Source: Viridibacillus arenosi
GTDB lineage: Bacteria; Bacillota; Bacilli; Bacillales_A; Planococcaceae
Assembly: GCF_001955655.1 (NCBI RefSeq)
Contig: NZ_MSPW01000005.1
Location: forward strand, 186,001-250,000
DNA length: 64,000 nt
Reading direction: 5' to 3'
Within the stretch, counting starts at the first letter, position 1; every line of letters starts with the position of its first letter. Shown here in pieces: positions 8,377 to 16,947 of this stretch. Made by a program: the position numbers and the translations under genes. The notes below the pieces were generated by a model that was not told where the DNA came from, searched no databases, and saw only the letters and a list, made by a program, of their open reading frames with translations.

Positions 8377-8814
8377 CTATTTTTGTTTACCGTCATTAAT
8401 AAATTCCATATGCTTTTTATGCTGTAAGTAATAATCCATTCTGTCTTGTAATGTACCTGTATGAAATTCGAACTTATGACCATCTAAATCTGTAAAATAG
8501 ATAGATTTCTTATCCCTTTGATCTCTTTGTCTACCAGATAGTATATTTACATTTAAATTTCTAAGTTTCTCATACATTTCATCGAAATCCGAATCTTTTA
8601 TTGTGAATGCTATATGAGTATAAGACTGGTGTATTTCATTGCGTGATATATCTTCTTCTACGTTTAATGCTAGCCATATCCCACCGACATCAAAATATGC
8701 TGTAGAGCGCCCTTTTACTAATAACTTTGCATCAAATACATTTTGATAAAATTTAATTGATTTTTCTAAATTTAAAACTGAAAATAAGAGGTGATTTATA
8801 CCTTGAATATTCAT
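8377..8814 (-). CDS. fosB: Metallothiol transferase FosB (fosfomycin resistance)
   Basis: A glyoxalase/VOC-fold enzyme of 145 residues, close to the usual 138-139 for FosB. Starting at 8814, behind AAGGGCGG, the metal ligands fall at His8, His67 and Glu116, one off the Bacillus cereus numbering. Family stretches HQSYTHIAF, DRQ-type basic residues and DGHKFEFHTGTLQDR are present. FosB opens the fosfomycin epoxide with bacillithiol in a divalent-metal-dependent reaction in the cytoplasm. It sits 40 bases after a TmrB-like gene, forming a small resistance cluster. An ATG ten codons upstream has no ribosome site. Confidence 0.88.
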   Translation of the reverse strand: MNIQGINHLLFSVLNLEKSIKFYQNVFDAKLLVKGRSTAYFDVGGIWLALNVEEDISRNEIHQSYTHIAFTIKDSDFDEMYEKLRNLNVNILSGRQRDQRDKKSIYFTDLDGHKFEFHTGTLQDRMDYYLQHKKHMEFINDGKQK

Positions 8815-8853
8815 GAAAACCGCCCTTTTCCAATTCATTTTCATATATAAACA

Positions 8854-9378
8854 TTAATTTATTTTCTCAACAATGTGCTCAATTATTTCAGTTAAATCTT
8901 TGTTCTCCGTATTAATATAATACGAAAAGTCATTGTTTTCGTATGCTGCTAAACATTTATCTGTCTGCTGAAAACACCAATCCCCCAAAACTTCTCCTCG
9001 CTCTAACAAACGTTTATGAATTGTCTCTTTAGTGGCTGTTAGGCAGAAATGATACACTTCATTATCTACTTGATATAAGCCATCCATGATTTCAGTGAAG
9101 TATTCAATGTTCCTAATAGTCATTGGGACAATCAATGTCTTCCCATACTGCTCATGAAGACATCTGGCTGTTTCCACAAATAACTTTCTCCATAAAATAA
9201 AATCCTGAAAATCTCCACTAGGAGCCTCTTTTTCTTTTATATCATTTGGTAACATATGTCTGAGCATAAATCCCACTACTTCCGGGTCAAAAATAATACT
9301 CTCTTCTAAATTCTCATGCAATAATTCAGTAACGCTTGTTTTCCCAACACCAAAGGCGCCGTTGATTAAAATAATCAT
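8854..9378 (-). CDS. TmrB-like P-loop protein
   Basis: A 174-residue P-loop protein with Walker A GAFGVGKTS at 7-15 directly after the first strand. The order IILINGAFG, FDPEVVGFMLR, DFQDFILWR, LIVPMTI and HKRLLERGE follows B. subtilis TmrB, which confers tunicamycin resistance by an ATP-binding mechanism at the membrane; TmrB is about 197 residues and has an extra C-terminal amphipathic segment that this protein lacks. The truncated end may mean a soluble relative with another substrate. It is the first gene of the run that leads into fosB. The fold is secure; tunicamycin resistance is not. Confidence 0.65.
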   Translation of the reverse strand: MIILINGAFGVGKTSVTELLHENLEESIIFDPEVVGFMLRHMLPNDIKEKEAPSGDFQDFILWRKLFVETARCLHEQYGKTLIVPMTIRNIEYFTEIMDGLYQVDNEVYHFCLTATKETIHKRLLERGEVLGDWCFQQTDKCLAAYENNDFSYYINTENKDLTEIIEHIVEKIN

Positions 9379-9422
9379 AGTTTCTCCTTTTTATCTTTAG
9401 ACTTTTTTATTTACAAATAAAA

Positions 9423-9452
9423 TTAAAGCCCTGTAATTAAATACAGGACTTT
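9423..9452 (-). terminator. Terminator after kimA
   Basis: The arms AAAGTCCTGTA and TACAGGGCTTT on the minus strand form a stem of about eleven pairs with a six-base loop, followed by AATTTTATTT, 70 bases past the kimA stop. Confidence 0.65.
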
Positions 9453-9524
9453 AATTCATTTAAGCTATAAGGATAAGGATTTTCTTTGTATTATATATTC
9501 AATAAAACTTTAAAAAATCCTCTT

Positions 9525-11351
9525 TTATTTTTGCAAATGATATGGAACTGTGATGAGGACTACATTTCTCCGATACAGCAAAGAGGTGTGTATTAACAGA
9601 CTCGACTGATTGTGGAGAATATTTTGCCAACCTTTCTTAGGCAAAAATTGCGGAATGATGACAGAGACTTGATAGTTTGATTTACTCGCTAATCTTTCAG
9701 CTTTGTCTATGAATTTCGTTAGTGGTTGCACAATACTACGATAAGGAGAGTACAGTGTCACCAACTTCACATCGGGTTGCCACTTCTTCCACTGTTCCTC
9801 AAACTTTCTCGTATCCTCTCTTTCAAATGCAATATATACCGCAATAATTTGATCAGCTGACAACGATTTGGCGTAATTTAATGAATTTCTTACAACTTTC
9901 GTAATGCCTGCGACAGGAACAATAATAACATTACCTTCGATTTGTGGAATTTCTTCATCAGCTATTAATCTGAGCTGTGGACCCACCGAATCGTAATGTT
10001 TTTTTATACGATGGAAAGCAAAGATAATGATTGGTAAGAAAATAAACACTGGCCATACTGCAGGCAATTTTGTCACGAAAAACACAATTGTTACAACAAA
10101 TGATATCGTCGCTCCAACCGAGTTGATGATTAGTTTTGTTACCCAGCCTTGAGGTTTTTCTCTTATCCATTTCACAATCATTCCCGTTTGAGATAATGTG
10201 AAAGGTATAAAAACCCCAACAGCATATAAAGGAATTAAATTCTCAGTATTACCATTAAATACGATGATTAATAGAATTGCTGCCAAACTCAATAAAATAA
10301 TTCCATTAGAGTACCCTAAACGATCTCCTCTTATTTGAAACATTCTAGGAATAAATTTATCTTTTGATAGATTCACAGCTAGTAATGGGAACGCAGAATA
10401 CCCTGTATTTGCAGCGAGCACTAATATCAACGCTGTTGTTCCTTGAATGAAGTAATAAACCATATTACGCCCGAAGCTTGCTTCAGCGATTTGGGATACA
10501 ACAGTTGATGTCGCACTCGGTGTAATACCGTAATAATAAGCTAGGAAAACAATGCCTGAAAATAAAATCGCTAGCAAACCGCCCATTGCCATTAAAGTTT
10601 TCGCCGCATTTACAGGTGCAGGTTCTTTAAAATTTGGAATAGCATTCGAAATGGCTTCGACACCAGTTAAAGCAGAACTACCTGAAGCAAAAGCTTTTAA
10701 TAAAATAAACAAGCTAAGCCCTGCGACAGGGGTACCAATTGATGTATGCAAATTCGATGGAACATTACCTGTCACAACATTAAAGATTCCTACACCAATC
10801 AAGATAAATAACGCTAATACAAATAAGTACACTGGATATGCTAAAACAGAAGCGGATTCCGTCACGCCTCTTAAATTCAAAATCGTTAGTAAGATAACGA
10901 ATACAATGGCAATCTCCACATTATAATCATGGAGACTTGGAAGCGCTGATGTTATAGCATCTGTTCCAGCAGATACACTAACAGCCACCGTCAATATATA
11001 ATCGACTAATAATGAACCACCAGCAACAAGACCTGGATTAACCCCGAGATTTTCCCTCGATACAACATAAGCCCCTCCTCCATTAGGATAAGCATAAATA
11101 ATTTGACGATATGACAGTATAAGTGCTGTTAAAAGAATGATGACGCCAAATGCAATGGGTATCGAATACCAAAGCGCTGTTGCTCCAACTGTCACTAAAA
11201 CGATCAATATTTGCTCAGGACCATACGCTACAGAAGATAACGCATCTGATGAAAGGATCGCCAATGCTTTCGTTTTATTTAACCTTTGTTCACCCAATTC
11301 AGTCGATTTCAAAGGTCTACCTATCAACATTCTTTTCAATGAGGCTTTCAT
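9525..11351 (-). CDS. kimA: Potassium importer KimA (KUP-like APC family)
   Basis: A 608-residue membrane protein, one residue longer than B. subtilis KimA (formerly YdaO). About twelve hydrophobic segments (residues about 30-460) with NGGGAYVVSRENLG early and a KUP/APC core, then a cytoplasmic domain of roughly 140 residues. It brings in potassium using the proton gradient and is inhibited by c-di-AMP. The start at 11351 (ATG with GGGTGAG just upstream) is preferred over an in-frame GTG three codons earlier that has no ribosome site. The 5' region carries a c-di-AMP riboswitch with terminator, which strongly supports the name. Confidence 0.88.
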   Translation of the reverse strand: MKASLKRMLIGRPLKSTELGEQRLNKTKALAILSSDALSSVAYGPEQILIVLVTVGATALWYSIPIAFGVIILLTALILSYRQIIYAYPNGGGAYVVSRENLGVNPGLVAGGSLLVDYILTVAVSVSAGTDAITSALPSLHDYNVEIAIVFVILLTILNLRGVTESASVLAYPVYLFVLALFILIGVGIFNVVTGNVPSNLHTSIGTPVAGLSLFILLKAFASGSSALTGVEAISNAIPNFKEPAPVNAAKTLMAMGGLLAILFSGIVFLAYYYGITPSATSTVVSQIAEASFGRNMVYYFIQGTTALILVLAANTGYSAFPLLAVNLSKDKFIPRMFQIRGDRLGYSNGIILLSLAAILLIIVFNGNTENLIPLYAVGVFIPFTLSQTGMIVKWIREKPQGWVTKLIINSVGATISFVVTIVFFVTKLPAVWPVFIFLPIIIFAFHRIKKHYDSVGPQLRLIADEEIPQIEGNVIIVPVAGITKVVRNSLNYAKSLSADQIIAVYIAFEREDTRKFEEQWKKWQPDVKLVTLYSPYRSIVQPLTKFIDKAERLASKSNYQVSVIIPQFLPKKGWQNILHNQSSLLIHTSLLYRRNVVLITVPYHLQK

Positions 11352-11389
11352 TTTTCTCACCCAATCTAGAGGATTTTTTACTTTTAGAG

Positions 11390-11430
11390 AATAAAAAAAG
11401 CCTACAGGTCATCAACAAATAGACCTGTAG
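11390..11430 (-). terminator. Riboswitch-controlled terminator before kimA
   Basis: On the minus strand CTACAGGTC (11430-11422) pairs with GACCTGTAG (11410-11402) and is followed by GCTTTTTTTAT. It lies between the c-di-AMP aptamer and the kimA start, the usual expression platform. c-di-AMP binding is expected to favour termination. Confidence 0.8.
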
Positions 11431-11444
11431 ACATTAGGATTCAT

Positions 11445-11605
11445 GTCTAACAAGCTCCACCTTCCTTCTCATATAACGCTTACGAGGTTAGCTGTCGGAT
11501 TCGGGCCTTGAGTAGCCCTACCTTCTTTAAAGGATTCACCCCTAGGATTACATTGCAATCCATATAAACGGGTCCCCCGTGTATTTCACTTCAGCGATTT
11601 AGAAA
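11445..11605 (-). ncRNA. c-di-AMP (ydaO-yuaA) riboswitch aptamer
   Basis: Read on the minus strand, the region holds the conserved blocks of the ydaO/yuaA class in order: ATCGCTGAAG, GGGGGACCC, GGGGTGAATCC, GGTAGGGCT, CCCGAATCCGACAGCTAACC and GTAAGC, ending in GGAAGG. The class senses cyclic di-AMP and turns off potassium and osmolyte transporters, which agrees with kimA downstream. The terminator follows within 20 bases. Boundaries are approximate. Confidence 0.92.
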
Positions 11606-11670
11606 TTTGAAACTGATGTAATATTACTCCCAAGTTTTAAAAAAGTAAATAAATATTTTTTTACAAATAA

Positions 11671-11701
11671 AAAGTGACTTTTCTCAATGAGAAGTCACTT
11701 T
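11671..11701 (-). terminator. Terminator after the MFS exporter gene
   Basis: An inverted repeat AAAGTGACTT / AAGTCACTTT with a ten-base centre is followed on the minus strand by TTATTTG and an AT-rich tail. It lies about 120 bases beyond the stop of the MFS gene and upstream of the kimA riboswitch. Confidence 0.6.
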
Positions 11702-11824
11702 AAACTGAAGACCTACTATTCTAATTTACTCGTCTATTTTGGAGCGTTTTTTAAATACTTATAAGAAAATTTTTCGTTCTCTACTGAAGAATAGACATTC
11801 CTCTAACTTTTCTATTAATCCATA

Positions 11825-13072
11825 CTAAACAAGTTCATCTCCAGGAACGCCAATATTAGATTTTCTCATTAGATATGTAATACATAGCGTCAATGCTATA
11901 CTCACACAAAGTAAGATTACTTTAGCATCGACGTAATCAAATAACGCACCAAAAATTAATGCGCCAATAGGACCTGTACCAACCGATAACGTTTCGATAA
12001 TACCAAATACTCGACCGCGGTACTCATCATCGATCGATCGTTGAAGCACTATACCAATCGGTGTATTCGCACAAACACCCATTGCAGAAAACACGATCAT
12101 CAACACCATATAAAAAATGAAAGTGCTAATACCATTAAAATTCATAAATAAAGGAATTGTAATACTAGCAACGACGGCACACATCATAAACGCAGCACGC
12201 TTTACAAAATGCAACGGTGATTTCAAATCGCTACGAGTAGATAAATAAATAGAAACTACAAGCATACCAATCGCTCCCGCTCCTTGAATAATACCTACTT
12301 GAGTTGACGGTATACTTAACTTTTCAACTAAGATAAAGACGAGCCCCACACTGACGGCTGAAAAGAAAAAGTTCATCCATAGTGTTGTCATCAATAAAGT
12401 TTGCACAAGTGGCTTTGTACGTAAATACTGGAATCCTTCCTTCATGCTCGCTACCATCGATTCTTTTCTCTTCTTCATAGGTACTTCAAACAATGTAAAA
12501 TCCATCGTAGCTTCTAAACATAGCGCGATGACATAGGCTATAAACATCGTCATTAGGAACACTTCCATTGAGACAAATCCAAATAACATGCCTCCAATAG
12601 ACGGCCCACCAATTGCTCCGATAGAATGTGACACCTGATTAAAAGACACCGCCTTCTGTAAACGTTCCTTACCAACTAAATTCGGTATAGAACTTGAAAA
12701 AGCAATACCATTAAATGCTCCGAATGTAGAAAAAACCGCCGTAATTGTATATATGGCAGGTACTGATATTCCGTACATCAACGTATAAACAATCAAAATA
12801 CCTACTGACAAACTAATACCAACCATACTTGTCACAACTACACGCTTCTTTGGAAAACGATCCGCCACATACCCCGCAACTGGTGCTGCTAGAGCACGTG
12901 GGAGTACATTAAATAGAATATTTGTTGCAAAGCTAAGTGCTGAACCCGTAACAGATAATATGTATAAACTCATTCCAAAGTTGAATACGCCAAAACCAAG
13001 TGACGTCAACATCTTACTCACTAGAAAGGTATACAAATTGCGCTGTGCCTTTCCCGACTGGCTATCTCTCAA
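11825..13072 (-). CDS. MFS efflux transporter (MefA/EntS-like)
   Basis: A 415-residue major facilitator protein with about twelve transmembrane segments. The motif A-like loop DRFPKKR lies between segments 2 and 3 (VADRFPKKRVV), and YRGRVFG marks the second half, typical of the MFS_3 group that includes macrolide and enterobactin exporters. Substrate is unknown. The likely start is TTG at 13072 behind a GAGGG-like site, so initiation may be weak. It is monocistronic; I see no adjacent regulator, although a MarR- or TetR-type factor elsewhere may act on it. Confidence 0.8.
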   Translation of the reverse strand: MRDSQSGKAQRNLYTFLVSKMLTSLGFGVFNFGMSLYILSVTGSALSFATNILFNVLPRALAAPVAGYVADRFPKKRVVVTSMVGISLSVGILIVYTLMYGISVPAIYTITAVFSTFGAFNGIAFSSSIPNLVGKERLQKAVSFNQVSHSIGAIGGPSIGGMLFGFVSMEVFLMTMFIAYVIALCLEATMDFTLFEVPMKKRKESMVASMKEGFQYLRTKPLVQTLLMTTLWMNFFFSAVSVGLVFILVEKLSIPSTQVGIIQGAGAIGMLVVSIYLSTRSDLKSPLHFVKRAAFMMCAVVASITIPLFMNFNGISTFIFYMVLMIVFSAMGVCANTPIGIVLQRSIDDEYRGRVFGIIETLSVGTGPIGALIFGALFDYVDAKVILLCVSIALTLCITYLMRKSNIGVPGDELV

Positions 13073-13286
13073 ATTACTCTACCCTCTAACATCCAATATT
13101 TTTCGGTTCCCGTAATAATTTATTTTACGGTTTGAATGTATTGAAGTCAAAGTACCCTCTATATTTATGAACAAGTAAAAATGATTTATCAAAAGTAAAT
13201 AACTGACCTACTTTAGCCAGTCTATTCGAAAAACTATTCTCTTTCCATATCATTTCTACATGTCTTTGTGACATTTCTTATATAGA

Positions 13287-13646
13287 TTATTCTGCAACAA
13301 TTTCTTTTTGTGCTTTTTTAGTTAATTTTTCAAAAACTAAATTATATGAATGTACAATTAAATTTTCAAATATATCAACAGATAAATCCGACTCCAAATA
13401 CAATGAATTCCAGTGTGTTTTGTTCATATAATACCCTGGAACAATGCTCTTGTAAGTCTCACGTAACTCTACAGCCCGATTAGGCTCACATTTTAAAGTT
13501 ATGATAGGCTTTCTTTCAGCATCTCCACCTAACATTGCAAACATCTTTCCACCTACATGATAACGATCCGCTTGCCAATCCACTTGATAATCATGCGTTA
13601 TACCTGGTAGTCTCTCACAAATTTCTTTTAATTTTTCTTTATCCAT
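13287..13646 (-). CDS. MmcQ/YjbR family protein
   Basis: A 119-residue cytoplasmic protein of the MmcQ/YjbR family. It has the usual features: CERLPGIT near the N-terminus, GGKMFAMLG in the central sheet, LKCEP and the NKTHWNS(L)YL segment that precedes the last helices. The fold is a CyaY-like, double-wing DNA-binding-type domain, though DNA binding is not well established for the family. AAGGAG lies eight bases before the ATG. It is flanked by unrelated minus-strand genes with gaps of 90 and 210 bases. Confidence 0.8.
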   Translation of the reverse strand: MDKEKLKEICERLPGITHDYQVDWQADRYHVGGKMFAMLGGDAERKPIITLKCEPNRAVELRETYKSIVPGYYMNKTHWNSLYLESDLSVDIFENLIVHSYNLVFEKLTKKAQKEIVAE

Positions 13647-13737
13647 TGAAATTACTCCTTTTATAATATAGTCATTTCTGTAAAGAACCGATATAAAGTT
13701 TGACTATTTTTATCTCCTTAACCATTATAGATTCCCC

Positions 13738-14205
13738 CTATTTATCCATTACGATAAATTCTGTTGAGTCGTTACTAAATTCCATCAACTTAGTAAAACC
13801 GAGTTTTTCATATAGATGAATAGCTCTATGATTAAATTTAGCAACAGTTAAACGGATTGGTAAAGAATTTTCATTTTGAATATGATTAAGTATGAATGAA
13901 AAGAAGGTATAACCATACCCTTTACCTGTTAATCCAGGGTTCATTCCTATACCAATATCAACTCGTCCCTCTGAATAGGCGCCAAACATAGAACCACTTG
14001 GTACTTGCGCGGACTGTCCAGTACAAAAAAATCCGATTAATTCTCCATCACTGTCTAATACTGAATAATAAGGATTTTCTAGCATCTCATTTAATGAGTC
14101 TGTGTCTAAATCATTGTTGTAAAAATCATATGGTGCTTCATATCTCCAACTTAAAATCTCCTTTGCAAAATTTACATTCATTTTACCAACAAATAATTCT
14201 TGCAT
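13738..14205 (-). CDS. GNAT-family N-acetyltransferase
   Basis: A 155-residue GNAT protein. The acetyl-CoA site is in DIGIGMNPGLTGKGYGYTFF, where the GxGxG-type loop GLTGKGYG matches motif A, followed by RLTVAKFNHRAIHLYEKLGF, the standard motif B sequence. A GAGGTGA ribosome site precedes the ATG. The acceptor is unknown; the N-terminal half (EILSWRYEAPYDFYN) resembles RimI/RimJ-type small-molecule or protein acetyltransferases only loosely. It appears to be a single gene. Confidence 0.8.
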   Translation of the reverse strand: MQELFVGKMNVNFAKEILSWRYEAPYDFYNNDLDTDSLNEMLENPYYSVLDSDGELIGFFCTGQSAQVPSGSMFGAYSEGRVDIGIGMNPGLTGKGYGYTFFSFILNHIQNENSLPIRLTVAKFNHRAIHLYEKLGFTKLMEFSNDSTEFIVMDK

Positions 14206-14345
14206 TGAATCACCTCTTCCATTTGCTATAAAACAATCTTATTTACCAGTTATTTTTAATCTACTTTCAATATTTGCTTTGCATTTCCAAAGTTATGACG
14301 AATTCTTAAGTCGATTAATTATAAAATTACCATTACAGAAATAAA

Positions 14346-14963
14346 TTAATCTAAATAAACTGGTTCTTGTGGATTATTTAAACTTTTAAATACCCATTCA
14401 ATTTGAGATTGTGTATTCCGAGCTTTTGATAAGGATGGTAATTCATCTTCTGAGAAAAACGCCACCGCATTGGTTTCAATACCCTTCATTGGTTCCCCGC
14501 CAATTATTTCACATCGAATAAACATTTTATAAACATGATAAAGAGATGGGGGATGTGGATGGCACTTCTTATCTAGTACGCCTAATAACTTAACTGCCTT
14601 TACATCAAACCCTGTTTCTTCTTTTACTTCTTTTACTGCGACTTCATTTGGCGTCAGCCCAATGTCAGCCCATCCCCCTGGTAGTGCCCAATAACCATCA
14701 GTATTTTCTCTAACCATTAATAATTTATTATCTTGAAAAATGACTGCTCTAATATCTACTTTCGGAGTGGCATAACCAGTTTCATTTGCAAATAGATCCT
14801 TTATTCTCTTCTTATCTATTCCTGTTTGATACGACAGCATTTCCACGCTAATTTCCCTTATTAACTCAAACCTTTCCAAGTCGTAGACATCCTTTGAATA
14901 AGTTAACCCCGCCTGCGCGATAGATTGAAGCTGTTTCGCCCATTCAAGCCATTTAGGTTCCAT
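14346..14963 (-). CDS. Nudix hydrolase with NUDIX_N domain (YjhB-like)
   Basis: A 205-residue protein with a helical N-terminal region of about 60 residues typical of Nudix_N/YjhB-type enzymes, then a Nudix domain. The box reads GGWADIGLTPNEVAVKEV followed by KEETGF: the metal-binding EE pair is intact, the usual Arg is Lys and the first Glu of the box is Leu, a pattern I associate with this subgroup. Likely reaction is hydrolysis of a nucleoside diphosphate linked to another group, possibly an ADP-ribose type compound. GGTGATG precedes the ATG. Confidence 0.75.
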   Translation of the reverse strand: MEPKWLEWAKQLQSIAQAGLTYSKDVYDLERFELIREISVEMLSYQTGIDKKRIKDLFANETGYATPKVDIRAVIFQDNKLLMVRENTDGYWALPGGWADIGLTPNEVAVKEVKEETGFDVKAVKLLGVLDKKCHPHPPSLYHVYKMFIRCEIIGGEPMKGIETNAVAFFSEDELPSLSKARNTQSQIEWVFKSLNNPQEPVYLD

Positions 14964-15270
14964 TTATCATCACCATCCACCCTAACTAATGTCATATAAT
15001 TACATTCAATTATATAAAACACATGACAACTTGTATATTATTCAAGAAAAGATTACATTTGGAAAACGATTAAACAAAATGGATTCTCTACATTTATCAC
15101 AAATAAAACGAAGATAACGGCAGCTTATTTTCTTCTATCCCCCCTAAATTTCCTGGGCATTCTATGTAAGCATCCAATTTTACTTTTACTATAGTGATAT
15201 TAGAACTAAATTGATTAACTATTTTGATAATTTATTCTAAATATCTCTTTATAGAATATAACGGATTATA
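14964..15270. other. Intergenic stretch upstream of the subtilisin locus
   Basis: About 300 bases between the divergent Nudix and subtilisin genes. It is AT-rich, and I see no gene or clear hairpin. Possible promoter elements for the plus strand lie near 15220-15262 (TTGATA and TATAAC), but the spacing is not convincing. Confidence 0.3.
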
Positions 15271-15391
15271 AAGGAGGAATTCAAAGGGACAAATTAAACA
15301 TTGCCTAGGTAATATTGGCGGAGACATTGCTTTATTCATTATGATTGGCCAAACGTCGGGTGCATTTCTTTTGTACAAAAAACTAATATGA
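15271..15391 (+). other. Ribosome site and short open frame lacking a start codon
   Basis: AAGGAGG at 15271-15277 is a full-strength ribosome site, yet no ATG, GTG or TTG in a useful frame follows at normal spacing. One frame stays open from about 15284 to a TGA at 15389-15391 and encodes a hydrophobic peptide of about 35 residues (containing CLGNIGGDIALFIMIGQTSG). Its TGA overlaps the ATG at 15388 as ATGA, the signature of translational coupling. It could be a small gene that lost its start or one using a rare start codon. Confidence 0.3.
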
Positions 15392-15405
15392 AAAGGATGG
15401 ATAAT

Positions 15406-16323
15406 ATGCCGAAAATCGAATTAGGTAAATACAAAATTTTATCATTTTATAGTGATTTAGAGGTTGTTCCTCCTGGAGTAGATCTCATCAAAGCGAGAGA
15501 AGTTTGGACAGAGGCTTCCGAAGGTAGTGGAGTCGTTGTAGCCATTTTGGATACGGGTATTGCCACACATCACCCTGATTTAACAGACGCCATTATCGGT
15601 GGATATAATTTTACAGATGATGATAATGGTGAGCCAAGCATCTTTGAAGATCATAATGGCCATGGTACACACGTTGCTGGAATTATAGGAGCTAGAAATA
15701 ATGGAGTGGGTGTTATAGGTGTAGCACCTAAATGTAACTTACTCATCCTAAAAGTGTTAGATAAAAGAGGGGCTGGTTCTTATGATCAATTAATCGAAGC
15801 TTTGGATTATGCAATGAAGTGGACAGGTCCTAATGGCGAGAAAGTAAGCGTGATTAATATGTCGCTAGGAGGTCCTACACATACAAATGAATTATATAAA
15901 ACGATAAAAAATGTATATGATGCAGGTATTATTATCGTTGCTGCAGCTGGCAACGGCGGTGATGGTGATTCTGAAACATACGAAATTTCATATCCTGCTT
16001 TTTATGAAGAAACACTTTCGATAGGGTCTGTAAATAACGATTTAGTCCCTTCTGTCTTTTCTCATACTAATCTAAACCTAAAATTCATGGCACCTGGTGA
16101 AGATGTTTTATCGACTCATTTAAATGGGCAATATGTGAAATTAACCGGGACTTCAATGGCAGCTCCACATGCTTCTGGTTCAGTTGCACTAGTTTTAAAT
16201 CTCGTACAAAAATATGATCAAATGCTACTCCCATCACAAATTGAAAGATATTTTAGTAGTCATTCGAGAAAAATAGATTTCCCTATCAGCCAAGTGGGTA
16301 ATGGCTTTATCCAATTAAAATAG
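15406..16323 (+). CDS. Intracellular subtilisin-like serine protease (S8, IspA type)
   Basis: A 305-residue subtilase without signal peptide. Counting from the ATG at 15406, catalytic residues are Asp49 (LDTGIA), His86 (GHGTHVAG) and Ser250 (GTSMAAPH), with oxyanion Asn183 (AAGN). Overall it follows B. subtilis IspA, but the inhibitory LIPY motif of the short propeptide is replaced by ILSFY and the protein is a little shorter. Start 15406 has AAAAGGATGG upstream; an alternative ATG at 15388 overlaps the preceding open frame. YvrJ follows 11 bases later, and a split sigma factor lies downstream, which suggests dedicated control. Confidence 0.85.
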   Translation: MPKIELGKYKILSFYSDLEVVPPGVDLIKAREVWTEASEGSGVVVAILDTGIATHHPDLTDAIIGGYNFTDDDNGEPSIFEDHNGHGTHVAGIIGARNNGVGVIGVAPKCNLLILKVLDKRGAGSYDQLIEALDYAMKWTGPNGEKVSVINMSLGGPTHTNELYKTIKNVYDAGIIIVAAAGNGGDGDSETYEISYPAFYEETLSIGSVNNDLVPSVFSHTNLNLKFMAPGEDVLSTHLNGQYVKLTGTSMAAPHASGSVALVLNLVQKYDQMLLPSQIERYFSSHSRKIDFPISQVGNGFIQLK

Positions 16324-16334
16324 GAGGGGTTAGT

Positions 16335-16493
16335 ATGGGAACCGATGCGGATTGGGTTTATTTAATCTCAAATTTTGGATTTCCAATTGTAATGACAATA
16401 TACCTTTTAATACGTTTTGAAAAAAAACTAGAACGATTAACAGTTGGATTAGACTATCTCCGTGAAGTAATTGTTCAGAAGAAAAAAGGGTGA
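16335..16493 (+). CDS. yvrJ: YvrJ-family small membrane protein
   Basis: A 52-residue protein encoded right after the subtilisin gene; TAGGAGGGG overlaps the subtilisin stop and serves as its ribosome site. It has one transmembrane segment (about 8-26) with the family pattern SNFGFPIVMTIYLLIRFEKKLE, then a charged helix. YvrJ proteins are very short Bacillales proteins; in B. subtilis yvrJ is in the SigO regulon next to sigO and rsoA. The same company here, with a SigO-like and an RsoA-like gene about 450 bases downstream, supports the identification. Molecular role unknown. Confidence 0.8.
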   Translation: MGTDADWVYLISNFGFPIVMTIYLLIRFEKKLERLTVGLDYLREVIVQKKKG

Positions 16494-16540
16494 ATTAAAC
16501 AATCGAATCTCTTGTCTTAACTAATCTGGCCATGATTATG

Positions 16541-16629
16541 GAAAGGGTCATAATATATGAAAACAACATCGACGAATACTAGAAAATTCATAATGTAGAG
16601 GTGCAAAATAGATAAATTATGACCCTTTC
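16541..16629. repeat. Fourteen-base inverted repeat between yvrJ and the sigma gene
   Basis: GAAAGGGTCATAAT (16541-16554) is repeated exactly in inverted form as ATTATGACCCTTTC (16616-16629), with 61 bases between. The second arm is followed by ATTGTAATTTAG, which is not a good terminator tail. The interior contains a 13-codon frame from an ATG at 16558. The rest of 16494-16947 is AT-rich without another gene. It may be a hairpin or a pair of protein sites. Confidence 0.5.
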
Positions 16630-16947
16630 ATTGTAATTTAGTAGTTAAAATTTACTAATTATAAATTTTCTTATAAAAAGCGGGAAGTCCCATTACAAAA
16701 AAACGTTATTTATTTTTAATAATGATATGTGTTTTTTACCAAAAATGATAAAAAAGATACATTTTCATTTCAAATATGTGTGTTATCGTTAAAATTAACA
16801 TAATTACTAAATTAACCCATAAACTAGTAATATAAGCGATAATTCAAACACCACTTTTGCTCCCTTAAAAATTCTAAAATTCATAATACTATTTCTCGAT
16901 CAATTTGTTTTATATTTCTCTTTCACATGAAAGGAGGAGTGTAGCTG

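Noticed and set aside
10552-10926. Open frame opposite kimA
   Set aside because: It is the antisense of conserved KimA membrane segments, has no ribosome site and its peptide has no family features. The same holds for 11137-11422.
15284-15391. Idea that the short hydrophobic frame is a double-glycine bacteriocin precursor
   Set aside because: It contains IGG followed by a hydrophobic tail, but it has no start codon, no acidic leader and no transporter or maturation gene beside it.
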